A DNA stretch of 7,085 bases from Candidatus Omnitrophota bacterium (GTDB taxonomy: Bacteria > Omnitrophota > Gorgyraeia > Gygaellales > Profunditerraquicolaceae). Positions 1 through 6,522 of the stretch are shown piece by piece. The position numbers and the translations under genes are program-made. Each line of letters starts with the position of its first letter. Position 1 is the first letter of the stretch. Where the stretch lies: assembly GCA_020062065.1 (NCBI GenBank), contig JAGUWZ010000084.1:1-7085 (forward strand). The letters are read 5' to 3'. Below the pieces are notes generated by a model. It had not been told where the DNA came from. It worked only from the letters and a program-made list of their open reading frames with translations, and did no database searches.

Positions 1-1
1 A

Positions 2-2425
2 ATGTTTAACCGATTTACAGAAAGGGCAAGGAAGGTAATAATTTTAGCCAAAGAAGAAGCAAAGCGTTTCAATCACGATTACATTGGAACAGAGCATATG
101 CTCTTGGGTTTAATCAGAGAAGGCGAGGGCGTGGCCGCAGCAGTCTTGGAGAAGATGGGTATTTCTTTAGAGAATATACGCTTTGAGATTGAAAAAATAG
201 TACAACCCGGACCCAGCACTCAGATTATCGGAGATTTACCATTTACCCCCAGGGCAAAAAAGTCATTGGAGTTGGCAGCAGAAGAGGCGCGTTCCCTGGG
301 ACATAATTATATTGGCACAGAACATCTTTTGTTAGGGCTTATCCGTGAGGAGGAAGGCGTGGCCAGCCAAGTATTGTTAAACTTAGGTTTAGATTTAAAT
401 ACGGTAAGAAATAAGGTTATGGAGCTGTTGGGTTCAGAATTACCAGGGTTTGCTCAGGCGACTACAAAGACAAAAACACCTGCCTTAGATGCCTTTGGTC
501 GTGATTTAACTGCTCTTGCCAAAGGGAATAAACTTGACCCGGTAATCAACCGGCGCAATGAAATTGAGAGAGTTATCCAGATATTAAGCAGGCGTACAAA
601 GAACAACCCGGTCCTACTGGGAGAAGCAGGAGTGGGAAAGACCGCTATAGTTGAAGGCCTTGCCCAGGGAATTATTGCCGGCAATGTCCCGGAAGTATTG
701 CGCCACAAGCGTCTTATCGTTTTAGATTTGGCCATGATGATTGCCGGAACAAAATACCGCGGCCAGTTCGAGGAGAGAATCAAGGCGGTAATGGAAGAGA
801 TAAAACGTTCCCAGGATGTGATTATATTTATAGATGAGTTACATACTTTGGTTGGGGCGGGCGCTGCTGAAGGAGCAATTGATGCCTCAAACATATTAAA
901 ACCCGCGCTTTCCCGCGGCGAGATGCAGTGCATCGGCGCAACAACCCTGGATGAATATCGTAAATATATCGAGAAGGATGCGGCATTAGAACGCAGATTC
1001 CAGACCATAATGGTTGATCCTCCTACTGTTGAGCAGACCGTTGAGATATTAAAAGGTTTAAGGGAAAAATACGAGGCTCACCATCGTGTAATTTTTTCAG
1101 ACGAAGCGCTGGAAGCAGCGGCAAAGTTATCCGACAGGTATATCTCAGGAAGATTCCTTCCGGATAAGGCAATTGATTTAATTGATGAGGCCGGTTCACG
1201 CGCCAGACTTAATGTGCTGGTCGTGCCTGCCCAGATAAAGGATTTGGAAACTAAGGTAGAATCTTTAAAAAAAGAAAAGGAAATCCATATTAAAAATCAG
1301 GACTTTGAGAAAGCAGCAGCATTGCGGGACAAAGAGAGAAGCGCGCGTGAAGAATTGGAGCGTTTGAGCGCTGAATGGACACAGGAAAAAGATAAAGTTC
1401 GGCCGCAGCTTACTGAAGAGGATATGGCTAAGATTGTTTCGCAGTGGACAGGTATACCGATATTCAGGCTGGAAGAGAAAGAAAGCGAAAAGCTTCTTAA
1501 ATTAGAGGAACAGATACATAAACGCGTGATTGGTCAAGATGAGGCTATATCTGCAATTGCGCATGCAGTGCGTCGTTCGCGCGCAGGGATTAAAGACCCG
1601 CGCCGGCCCATAGGTTCTTTTATCTTCTTAGGCCCTACGGGTGTAGGCAAGACTTTACTCGCACGCGCCCTGGCTGAATATATGTTTGGTGACGAGGATG
1701 CGCTGATACAGTTGGATATGTCGGAGTATATGGAGAAATTCAATGTCTCGCGACTTATCGGCGCGCCTCCGGGATATGTGGGCTATGAAGAAGGGGGTCA
1801 ACTTACCGAAAAGGTAAGACGCAGGCCCTATGCAGTAATACTCTTTGATGAAATTGAAAAAGCCCATCCTGATGTCTTTAATCTTCTTCTGCAGGTATTT
1901 GAAGACGGCAGGCTTACCGACAGTTTTGCCAGGAAGGTAGATTTTAGAAATACGATTATGATTATGACTTCCAACGTCGGCGCAGAATTGATTCGCAAAG
2001 CCGGTTCAATAGGGTTTAAAGATCATAAGGAAGAAATTACCTATGAGGAGATGAAAGAGAAGTTACTTGAAGAGGTAAGGCGTACTTTTAAACCTGAGTT
2101 TTTGAACCGTATAGATGATATTATAGTTTTTAAGCCACTGATTAAAGATGAGCTGGTAAAGATTGTTGATATTGAGCTTGGTATCGTGGGAGAAAGGCTA
2201 AAAGAGCAGAACATAAGATTGGATGTTACCAAAGAAGCCAAGGATTTTATTATCGAGAAAGGTTTTGATCCTATATTCGGAGCAAGGCCATTAAAGAGGA
2301 CAATACAGAGATTTCTCGAAGATCCCCTTGCTTCAGAAATCATCTCCAAAAAATTTAAAGAAGCCACGACAATTAAGGTATCGCGTAAGAACGAAGAACT
2401 TATCTTTGAACAGGGATTGGCGTAA
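2..2425 (+). CDS. clpC: ATP-dependent Clp protease ATP-binding subunit ClpC (AAA+ unfoldase)
   Basis: An 807-residue class I Hsp100 unfoldase that would unfold substrates in the cytoplasm and feed them to ClpP. Visible in order: a double Clp N-domain (about 4-70 and 82-147) with GTEH in each repeat (E31, E107); first AAA+ module with Walker A GEAGVGKT (207-214), pore loop GTKYRG (249-254), Walker B ending FIDE (276-279) and arginine finger ERRF (330-333); a short coiled middle domain with a UVR-like motif (about 430-460), typical of ClpC rather than ClpB or ClpA; second AAA+ module with Walker A GPTGVGKT (544-551), pore loop around GYVG (591-594) and Walker B LFDE (614-617); and an IGF tripeptide (670-672), the family's ClpP-docking loop. 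The N-terminus MFNRFTERA matches the family start, so the gene looks complete although only one base precedes it. Its upstream signals lie outside the window. Family length is usually 810-850, so this is normal. Confidence 0.97.
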   Translation: MFNRFTERARKVIILAKEEAKRFNHDYIGTEHMLLGLIREGEGVAAAVLEKMGISLENIRFEIEKIVQPGPSTQIIGDLPFTPRAKKSLELAAEEARSLGHNYIGTEHLLLGLIREEEGVASQVLLNLGLDLNTVRNKVMELLGSELPGFAQATTKTKTPALDAFGRDLTALAKGNKLDPVINRRNEIERVIQILSRRTKNNPVLLGEAGVGKTAIVEGLAQGIIAGNVPEVLRHKRLIVLDLAMMIAGTKYRGQFEERIKAVMEEIKRSQDVIIFIDELHTLVGAGAAEGAIDASNILKPALSRGEMQCIGATTLDEYRKYIEKDAALERRFQTIMVDPPTVEQTVEILKGLREKYEAHHRVIFSDEALEAAAKLSDRYISGRFLPDKAIDLIDEAGSRARLNVLVVPAQIKDLETKVESLKKEKEIHIKNQDFEKAAALRDKERSAREELERLSAEWTQEKDKVRPQLTEEDMAKIVSQWTGIPIFRLEEKESEKLLKLEEQIHKRVIGQDEAISAIAHAVRRSRAGIKDPRRPIGSFIFLGPTGVGKTLLARALAEYMFGDEDALIQLDMSEYMEKFNVSRLIGAPPGYVGYEEGGQLTEKVRRRPYAVILFDEIEKAHPDVFNLLLQVFEDGRLTDSFARKVDFRNTIMIMTSNVGAELIRKAGSIGFKDHKEEITYEEMKEKLLEEVRRTFKPEFLNRIDDIIVFKPLIKDELVKIVDIELGIVGERLKEQNIRLDVTKEAKDFIIEKGFDPIFGARPLKRTIQRFLEDPLASEIISKKFKEATTIKVSRKNEELIFEQGLA

Positions 2426-2428
2426 GTT

Positions 2429-3214
2429 ATGTTAGATAAATTACAGAATAATCTTTTTAAAAAGTTTGAAAGATTCTTATTTTTCTTGGGGGGGATTGCT
2501 AATTTAGCTGTCCAGAATTTTTATTGGCTCATCGTGCCGCCCTACAAGAAGAAGCGTATATTTGAACAAGCCCAAAAAGCCGGCTTGGAAAGTTTACCCA
2601 TAATTTCCCTTATTTCTTTCTTTTTAGGTGTAATTCTTGCTTTCCAGATATCCTACCTTATGCGCAGACTTGGTTCAGAGATGTACATTGCCAGTATTGT
2701 GGCGCTTTCCATAGTCCGGGAATTAGGTCCGGTAATAACTGCTCTTGTAGTGGCGGGAAGGGTAGGAGCAGCGATTACCGCTGAGATAGGTTCAATGCGG
2801 GTAACCGAACAGATAGATGCCCTGGAGACCTTAGCGACAAATCCTATAAAGTATCTGGTAGTGCCGCGGTTTATTGCTTTAACCCTTATGCTTCCTGTGT
2901 TAACTGTCTATGCGGATATGATTGGTATATTGGGAGGTTGGGTTATCTGCGTGTTTAAATTAGGGATTTCATCGAGGCTGTATTTGAATATTACCTTTGA
3001 TGCTCTTTTGTTTAAGGATTTATTTACGGGTTTAGCTAAGACAATATTTTTTGGGATGATTATTGCCTTTGTCAGCTGCTACGAAGGATTTAATGTGGAA
3101 GGCGGCGCCGAGGGCGTAGGAAGGGCGACTACGAAGTCAGTAGTTACATCATTTATTCTTATTATAGCCTGTGATACTTTCTTTACCGCGTTATTTTATT
3201 TTATATTTCCTTAA
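2429..3214 (+). CDS. mlaE: MlaE-family ABC transporter permease (lipid asymmetry / MCE system)
   Basis: A 261-residue inner-membrane permease of the MlaE (DUF140) family, the membrane core of an MCE lipid transporter moving phospholipids between inner and outer membrane. Family hallmarks are visible: an amphipathic N-terminal interfacial segment (about 10-37), a first hydrophobic core with LGVILAFQ (66-73), the conserved stretch from SIVRELGP (94-101) through AGRVGAAITAEIGSMRVTEQ (109-128) to IDALE (129-133), then NPIKYLVVPR (138-147) and further membrane segments near 148-175, 198-218 and 237-260. The start lies 3 bases after the clpC stop with only a weak, distant AGGGA (2412-2416), so translational coupling to clpC is likely. 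The next gene encodes the matching ATPase. Family length is about 250-265. The family call is secure; the lipid cargo and transport direction cannot be read from sequence. Confidence 0.95.
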   Translation: MLDKLQNNLFKKFERFLFFLGGIANLAVQNFYWLIVPPYKKKRIFEQAQKAGLESLPIISLISFFLGVILAFQISYLMRRLGSEMYIASIVALSIVRELGPVITALVVAGRVGAAITAEIGSMRVTEQIDALETLATNPIKYLVVPRFIALTLMLPVLTVYADMIGILGGWVICVFKLGISSRLYLNITFDALLFKDLFTGLAKTIFFGMIIAFVSCYEGFNVEGGAEGVGRATTKSVVTSFILIIACDTFFTALFYFIFP

Positions 3215-3218
3215 ATGA

Positions 3219-3259
3219 GCTATAACTTACGTCGTGCTACGCACTCCGTAAGTTATAGC
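3219..3259. repeat. Palindromic hairpin element, mlaE-mlaF spacer (repeat copy 1, first part)
   Basis: A perfect 13-base inverted repeat: arm GCTATAACTTACG (3219-3231) pairs with CGTAAGTTATAGC (3247-3259). The 15-base centre continues the symmetry with GTGC (3234-3237) against GCAC (3241-3244), separated by a 2x2 TC/TC internal loop and closed by TAC. It begins 4 bases after the mlaE stop. No T-run follows, so it is not a classical terminator. The ACTTACG/CGTAAGT core recurs in the mlaF-mlaD spacer, which suggests a dispersed REP-like element. A role in protecting the 3' end of mlaE mRNA is possible but unproven. Confidence 0.85.
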
Positions 3260-3275
3260 GAAGCGTCTTGAGAAT

Positions 3276-3312
3276 TAACCCCGCACCTTTTTCCTAAAAA
3301 GGTGCGGGGTTA
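3276..3312. repeat. Perfect 17-bp stem-loop overlapping the mlaF start
   Basis: A perfect 17-base inverted repeat (3276-3292 against 3296-3312) with a three-base CCT loop. The stem contains CCCCGCACC paired with GGTGCGGGG. The right arm ends on the A of the upstream candidate mlaF ATG and includes the only Shine-Dalgarno-like bases there, AAGGTG (3299-3304, 7 bases from the ATG). In RNA this would be very stable and would hide the ribosome site. No U-tract follows on the + strand, so intrinsic termination is unlikely. The left-arm sequence resembles 4134-4149 (13 of 16 bases). Confidence 0.85.
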
Positions 3313-4085
3313 TGTGCTCACTTATGATAAAAATAGAGAGTTTGACAAAGTCGTTTAATTCGCTTGGGGTTTTAAAAAATCTTAATCTTAAAGTGGAAAA
3401 AGGTTCGACGCTTGTGGTCATTGGCCGTTCTGGCTGCGGAAAGAGCGTCCTTTTAAAACACATTGTAGGCGTCTTAAGACCGGATAGCGGTAAAGTTATT
3501 ATAGACGGCCAGGATATCGGTCAATTGAATGCAAAAGAGCTAAATTTGTTAAGGAAGAGAATAAACATGGTTTTTCAGGGAGGCGCTTTGTTTGATTCTC
3601 TTAGCGTCGCTGAAAATGTGGGCTTTGAGCTTTTAGAGCATACTTCTATCAGCGGGAAGGAATTATTTGTAAGAGCCAAGGAGGCACTGTCTTTGGTAGG
3701 TTTACGAGGTATAGAGAATTTGATGCCTTCAGAGTTAAGTGGCGGAATGAGAAAACGCGTGGCCTTGGCGCGGGCAATATGCACTAAACCTGAGATTATA
3801 CTTTATGACGAACCGACTACCGGCGTAGACCCGATTACCGCAGACAGTATTAATGAACTTATAAGAAGTCTTCATGATAAATTAAAAGTTACTGCGGTTG
3901 TGGTCACTCATGACATGAAGAGCGCCTATAAGATTGCGGATAGAATTGCTATGCTTTATCAGGGGCAGATTATCATCGAGGGAACGCCCCTGGAGATTCA
4001 GAATTCAGAACATCCTATAGTACACCAGTTTGTAAATGGATTGGCTTATGGTCCTATAACTGAAACAACCGAACAATTCAAATGA
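3312..4085 (+). CDS. mlaF: MlaF-family ABC transporter ATP-binding protein
   Basis: The cytoplasmic ATPase that would dimerise under MlaE and drive lipid transport. Numbering from the ATG at 3312 (257 residues): Walker A GRSGCGKS (38-45), Q-loop glutamine at 89 in VFQGGALFDSLSV, signature LSGGM (142-146) followed by RKRVALARAI, Walker B IILYDE (162-167), D-loop near GVDP (171-174) and switch histidine in VVTHDM (H200). The FQGGALFDSL and GGMRKRVALARA wording is characteristic of MlaF-type ATPases. The start is uncertain: the ATG at 3324 gives MIKIESLTKSF, the usual family N-terminus, so residues 1-4 may be untranslated. The ATG at 3312 has an SD-like AAGGTG, but it is buried in a perfect hairpin. 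The gene is separated from mlaE by 97 bases of repeat rather than by the tight spacing usual in this operon. ATPase assignment is firm; the start is not. Confidence 0.94.
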   Translation: MCSLMIKIESLTKSFNSLGVLKNLNLKVEKGSTLVVIGRSGCGKSVLLKHIVGVLRPDSGKVIIDGQDIGQLNAKELNLLRKRINMVFQGGALFDSLSVAENVGFELLEHTSISGKELFVRAKEALSLVGLRGIENLMPSELSGGMRKRVALARAICTKPEIILYDEPTTGVDPITADSINELIRSLHDKLKVTAVVVTHDMKSAYKIADRIAMLYQGQIIIEGTPLEIQNSEHPIVHQFVNGLAYGPITETTEQFK

Positions 4086-4093
4086 AGCCCACA

Positions 4094-4149
4094 ACTTACG
4101 GAACAAAGCAAGCGTAAGTCTGAAGCTAAATTTGACCCCGCAGTTTTTT
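4094..4149. repeat. Diverged second copy of the composite spacer repeat, mlaF-mlaD spacer
   Basis: ACTTACG (4094-4100) pairs perfectly with CGTAAGT (4113-4119) across a 12-base loop, and GACCCCGCAGTTTTTT follows at 4134-4149. The mlaE-mlaF spacer has the same order: an ACTTACG/CGTAAGT hairpin, then ACCCCGCA with a T-run. Here the second half lacks its complementary AAAAA...TGCGGGG arm, so this copy looks truncated or decayed. It ends just before the mlaD ribosome site. Confidence 0.6.
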
Positions 4150-4153
4150 AAGT

Positions 4154-4160
4154 AGGAGGT
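4154..4160 (+). promoter_or_regulatory. Strong ribosome binding site of mlaD
   Basis: AGGAGGT lies 6 bases before the mlaD ATG at 4167. This near-perfect Shine-Dalgarno fixes that start and contrasts with the weak or hidden sites of mlaE, mlaF and radA. Confidence 0.85.
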
Positions 4161-4166
4161 TAGATT

Positions 4167-4853
4167 ATGATATTTGAAAAAAGCAGATTGGAATTAAAAG
4201 TTGGTATTTTTGTTTTGATGGGTCTGGTAATTTTATTTATATTCGTATTACTCATTGGAGATTTCAAGAATGCGATTTCCACATACAGGGTTAATTTTAT
4301 TTTTAATTTTATTAATGGTGTTCGAATCGGCGCGCCCGTAAGATTCGCCGGAGTAGATGTCGGTGAAGTAAAAGAGATAAAATTTTTCTATTCTTCCGAG
4401 GATGGGAAAGAAAAAGTTTGTGTGCTGGGCAGGGTTAGAAATGGGATAAAGATTCCGGTTGATTCTTCGATTTGGGTAAATACATTAGGTCTTTTAGGTG
4501 AAAAGTATATTGATATTATGCCTGGCAAAGATTACGGGAATCTCCTTAAAGATAACCAGAATATCATAGGTAACGACCCCTTTCCTATGCATGAATTCGG
4601 GGAATTAGCTAAATCTATCGCTTCTAAGATAGACAATGGTATTCTAGGACTAGAAGAGGCAGCGGAGTCAATAAAGGCCCTGGCTAAGAATCTGGATGAA
4701 GGTATTTCAAGGATAAAGAATAAAGAAGGCACACTGGGTAAACTTCTCTACGATGACGCCCTCTATAATGAATTAGGCGCATTAATTGTTGACATAAGAA
4801 AACACCCCTGGAAATTGTTAATTAAGACAAAAGAAAAACCGAAAGAAAAATAG
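4167..4853 (+). CDS. mlaD: MCE-domain protein, MlaD-like lipid-binding subunit
   Basis: A 228-residue periplasmic substrate-binding subunit anchored in the inner membrane, expected to form a hexameric ring on MlaE and pass lipids through its centre. Visible: a short cytoplasmic N-terminus with LELKVGIFVL, one membrane helix (about 13-31), then the MCE/MlaD domain (about 38-118) with the hallmark VRFAGVDVGEV (58-68), followed by a helical C-terminal region (about 145-200) containing KNKEGTLGKLL and a basic tail after RKHPWKLL. It is longer than the roughly 180-residue proteobacterial MlaD because of this C-terminal extension, which is common in MCE proteins of other phyla. It follows mlaF by 81 bases with its own strong SD. 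Together mlaE, mlaF and mlaD make a minimal transporter core; no mlaB (STAS) or mlaC (periplasmic carrier) gene is present in the window. Confidence 0.92.
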   Translation: MIFEKSRLELKVGIFVLMGLVILFIFVLLIGDFKNAISTYRVNFIFNFINGVRIGAPVRFAGVDVGEVKEIKFFYSSEDGKEKVCVLGRVRNGIKIPVDSSIWVNTLGLLGEKYIDIMPGKDYGNLLKDNQNIIGNDPFPMHEFGELAKSIASKIDNGILGLEEAAESIKALAKNLDEGISRIKNKEGTLGKLLYDDALYNELGALIVDIRKHPWKLLIKTKEKPKEK

Positions 4854-4883
4854 GTTACTAATTATTGATCTTTGCAAAAATAA

Positions 4884-4901
4884 TGAGAAGTCTTTATTTA
4901 A
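4884..4901 (+). repeat. Imperfect direct repeat, left copy, flanking the dyad array
   Basis: TGAGAAGTCTTTATTTAA matches TAAGAAGTTTTTATTTAA at 5014-5031 in 16 of 18 positions and the same orientation. It abuts the left end of the CGCAGAT array. It could be a relic of insertion (long target duplication), part of a larger repeat, or chance in AT-rich DNA. Confidence 0.5.
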
Positions 4902-4990
4902 CGCAGATATTCGCAAATCAAACGCAGATAGTCGCAGATAAAACTTTTCCATCTGCGTAAATCTGCGTGTAATCTGCGTTCATCTGCGTT
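4900..4990. repeat. Eight-unit dyad-symmetric CGCAGAT / ATCTGCG array
   Basis: The left arm holds CGCAGAT units starting at 4902, 4912 (degenerate CGCAAAT), 4923 and 4933. The right arm holds ATCTGCG units starting at 4951, 4961, 4972 and 4982. Unit spacing is 10, 11, 10 in both arms, about one helical turn, and the arms are mirror images around an 11-base centre (4940-4950). The arms (4900-4939 against 4951-4990) pair at 31 of 40 positions by eye, with mismatches mostly between units. RNA could form a long interrupted hairpin; as DNA, the units face one side of the helix. No T-run follows the right arm, so it is not a standard terminator. Similar ATCTGCGT-rich arrays are, as far as I recall, common intergenic repeats in environmental genomes. 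Confidence 0.85.
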
Positions 4991-5008
4991 TAAAAAGGTA
5001 GTTCTTAA

Positions 5009-5038
5009 TTGGCTAAGAAGTTTTTATTTAATCATAAA
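5009..5038 (+). promoter_or_regulatory. Possible sigma70-type promoter for radA (weak)
   Basis: TTGGCT (5009-5014) resembles a -35 box at 4 of 6 positions, and CATAAA (5033-5038) resembles a -10 box at 4 of 6, with 18 bases between. This would start a transcript about 40 bases before the radA ATG. Such matches arise readily in AT-rich DNA. The main support is its place after a 150-base untranslated gap. Confidence 0.2.
5014..5031 (+). repeat. Imperfect direct repeat, right copy, flanking the dyad array
   Basis: TAAGAAGTTTTTATTTAA is the partner of 4884-4901 (16 of 18 identical, 130 bases apart). It lies 23 bases beyond the right end of the array and overlaps the spacer of the weak radA promoter candidate. 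Confidence 0.5.
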
Positions 5039-5084
5039 TTTGCGTTCAAAGAGTTTCCTATTAGTTTTACAATTCTTTAGTATT

Positions 5085-6473
5085 ATGAAGACCAAAACAA
5101 TATTCACTTGCCAGAATTGCGGATATCAATCGGCAAAATGGCTAGGCAGATGCCCTGATTGTAATAGTTGGAATTCTTTTGTAGAAGAAGATTACTCTGT
5201 TGTTTTTACGAAGCCAAAAGAGAGAACAGCTTTATATAAAGAAGAACCTGTGCTTTTGAAAGATGTTGAAATTAAAGAAGTGGACCGGGTTCAAACAGGG
5301 ATAGTCGAGTTAGACAGGGTATTAGGTGGAGGAATAGTCCCTGGTTCAGTGGTGCTGGTCGGCGGAGATCCTGGGATTGGAAAGTCAACTATTTCGTTGC
5401 AGATTTCTAATCAATTAACTAAACAAAACCATACTGTTCTTTATGTAAGTGGCGAAGAGTCTGTGGCTCAGACCAAATTAAGGGCCAGGCGTTTAGGTTC
5501 TGCTTTAGATAAAGGACATCTTTATATAGTTAACCAGACAGATTTATCTCTGATTACGGAATATATAAAGAAGCTTAAGCCGGAGTTGGTAATCATTGAT
5601 TCTATACAAGTAATATTCGAGCCGTCAATCAGCTCTTCACCTGGAAGTGTCAGCCAGGTAAGGGAGTGTTCAGGCATACTCACCCAGATGGCCAAGACAA
5701 AAGGTATTTCGATTTTCATTATCGGACATGTAACTAAAGAAGGTATGATTGCCGGTCCCCGGGTGTTAGAACATATAGTAGATACAGTACTTTATTTTGA
5801 AGGCGACAGGTTTTCCACATATAGGATTTTACGCGCAGTAAAAAACAGATTTGGCTCAACCAATGAAATCGGCGTATTTGAAATGAGTTCAGCCGGATTA
5901 AAAGAAGTCCGTAATCCTTCCCAGATTTTTTTGTCAGAGCGTCCGAAAGATGTGTCGGGTTCTGTAGTCACCTCTGTTTTAGAAGGGACACGCCCGCTTT
6001 TAGTGGAAATTCAGGCCTTGGTAAGCAAATCCGGTTTTGGCTATGCCCGGCGCAGGTCTGGAGGCTTTGATTATAATCGTTTGAGCCTTCTGGTTGCGGT
6101 TTTAGAAAAAAGAATCGGCCTTGCACTTGAGGCAGAAGACATATTTGTCAATGTTGCCGGAGGTATCAAGATAGAAGATCCGGCAGCGGATTTGGCAGTG
6201 GCAATGGCGGTAAATTCAGCTTTTAGGGAAGAGCTTGTTCTGGAGGAGACGCTGGTTTTGGGTGAAATAGGTCTTGCCGGTGAAATCAGGAGTATCTCCC
6301 AGGCAGTTTTGCGTATAAACGAAGGCGAGAAATTGGGATTCAAACACTGCATTTTGCCGTTAAATAATTATAAAAATTTAGAATATAAAACAAATAAAAT
6401 TGAGATGGTTCCTGTTACGACATTAAAACAGGCCTTAGATGTTGCGAGCGGGCAAGCTGCAAACAAAAAATAA
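5085..6473 (+). CDS. radA: DNA repair protein RadA (Sms), branch-migration helicase
   Basis: A RecA-like ATPase that drives branch migration and D-loop extension during homologous recombination in the cytoplasm. Numbering from the ATG at 5085 (462 residues): a four-cysteine zinc finger (C9, C12, C23, C26), Walker A GDPGIGKST (94-102), Walker B LVIIDSIQ (168-175), the RadA-specific KNRFG motif (253-257), and a C-terminal Lon-protease-like scaffold domain (about 290-445) with VNVAGGIKIEDPAADLAVAM (355-374), which lacks the Lon protease active site as in other RadA proteins. Length is normal (about 450-460). An in-frame TTG at 5040 would add 15 hydrophobic residues before MKTKTIFTCQNC; since RadA normally starts just ahead of the zinc finger, the ATG is preferred. 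Neither start has a clear Shine-Dalgarno. In Bacillus radA directly follows clpC; here three mla genes intervene. Confidence 0.96.
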   Translation: MKTKTIFTCQNCGYQSAKWLGRCPDCNSWNSFVEEDYSVVFTKPKERTALYKEEPVLLKDVEIKEVDRVQTGIVELDRVLGGGIVPGSVVLVGGDPGIGKSTISLQISNQLTKQNHTVLYVSGEESVAQTKLRARRLGSALDKGHLYIVNQTDLSLITEYIKKLKPELVIIDSIQVIFEPSISSSPGSVSQVRECSGILTQMAKTKGISIFIIGHVTKEGMIAGPRVLEHIVDTVLYFEGDRFSTYRILRAVKNRFGSTNEIGVFEMSSAGLKEVRNPSQIFLSERPKDVSGSVVTSVLEGTRPLLVEIQALVSKSGFGYARRRSGGFDYNRLSLLVAVLEKRIGLALEAEDIFVNVAGGIKIEDPAADLAVAMAVNSAFREELVLEETLVLGEIGLAGEIRSISQAVLRINEGEKLGFKHCILPLNNYKNLEYKTNKIEMVPVTTLKQALDVASGQAANKK

Positions 6474-6510
6474 TTTTTTCTTCTATAAAAATGTTTGGAA
6501 AAATTTGAGA

Positions 6511-6519
6511 AGGGAGGAG
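6511..6519 (+). promoter_or_regulatory. Ribosome binding site of the PIN-domain gene
   Basis: AGGGAGGAG ends 3 bases before the ATG at 6523. It is purine-rich and strong if a little close, and it decides the start in favour of the frame encoding the membrane PIN protein over an overlapping open frame at 6495-6749. Confidence 0.75.
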
Positions 6520-6522
6520 TAA

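Noticed and set aside
454..1008. Open frame of 184 codons on the minus strand inside clpC
   Set aside because: It lies antisense to the conserved first AAA+ module of clpC, its translation has low-complexity serine/isoleucine-rich wording with no family motif, and the plus frame is unmistakable.
3276..3312. Intrinsic terminator between mlaE and mlaF
   Set aside because: The stem is strong, but no T-run follows it on the plus strand, and the stem runs into the mlaF start codon. Termination there would cut the operon, so a repeat or translational structure fits better.
4900..4990. CRISPR array or tandem-repeat locus
   Set aside because: Units are 7 bases at 10-11 base steps and switch orientation at the centre; CRISPR repeats are longer, all in one direction, and separated by unique spacers of about 30 bases.
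5040..5084. TTG start adding 15 residues to RadA
   Set aside because: The family starts a few residues before the zinc-finger cysteines, which the ATG at 5085 provides; the extra hydrophobic residues resemble nothing in RadA and no SD precedes the TTG.
6462..6490. Terminator after radA from the A-run / T-run around the stop codon
   Set aside because: The AAAAAAT-ATTTTTT symmetry has no G+C stem, so it would not form a stable terminator hairpin; the next gene follows after 49 bases.
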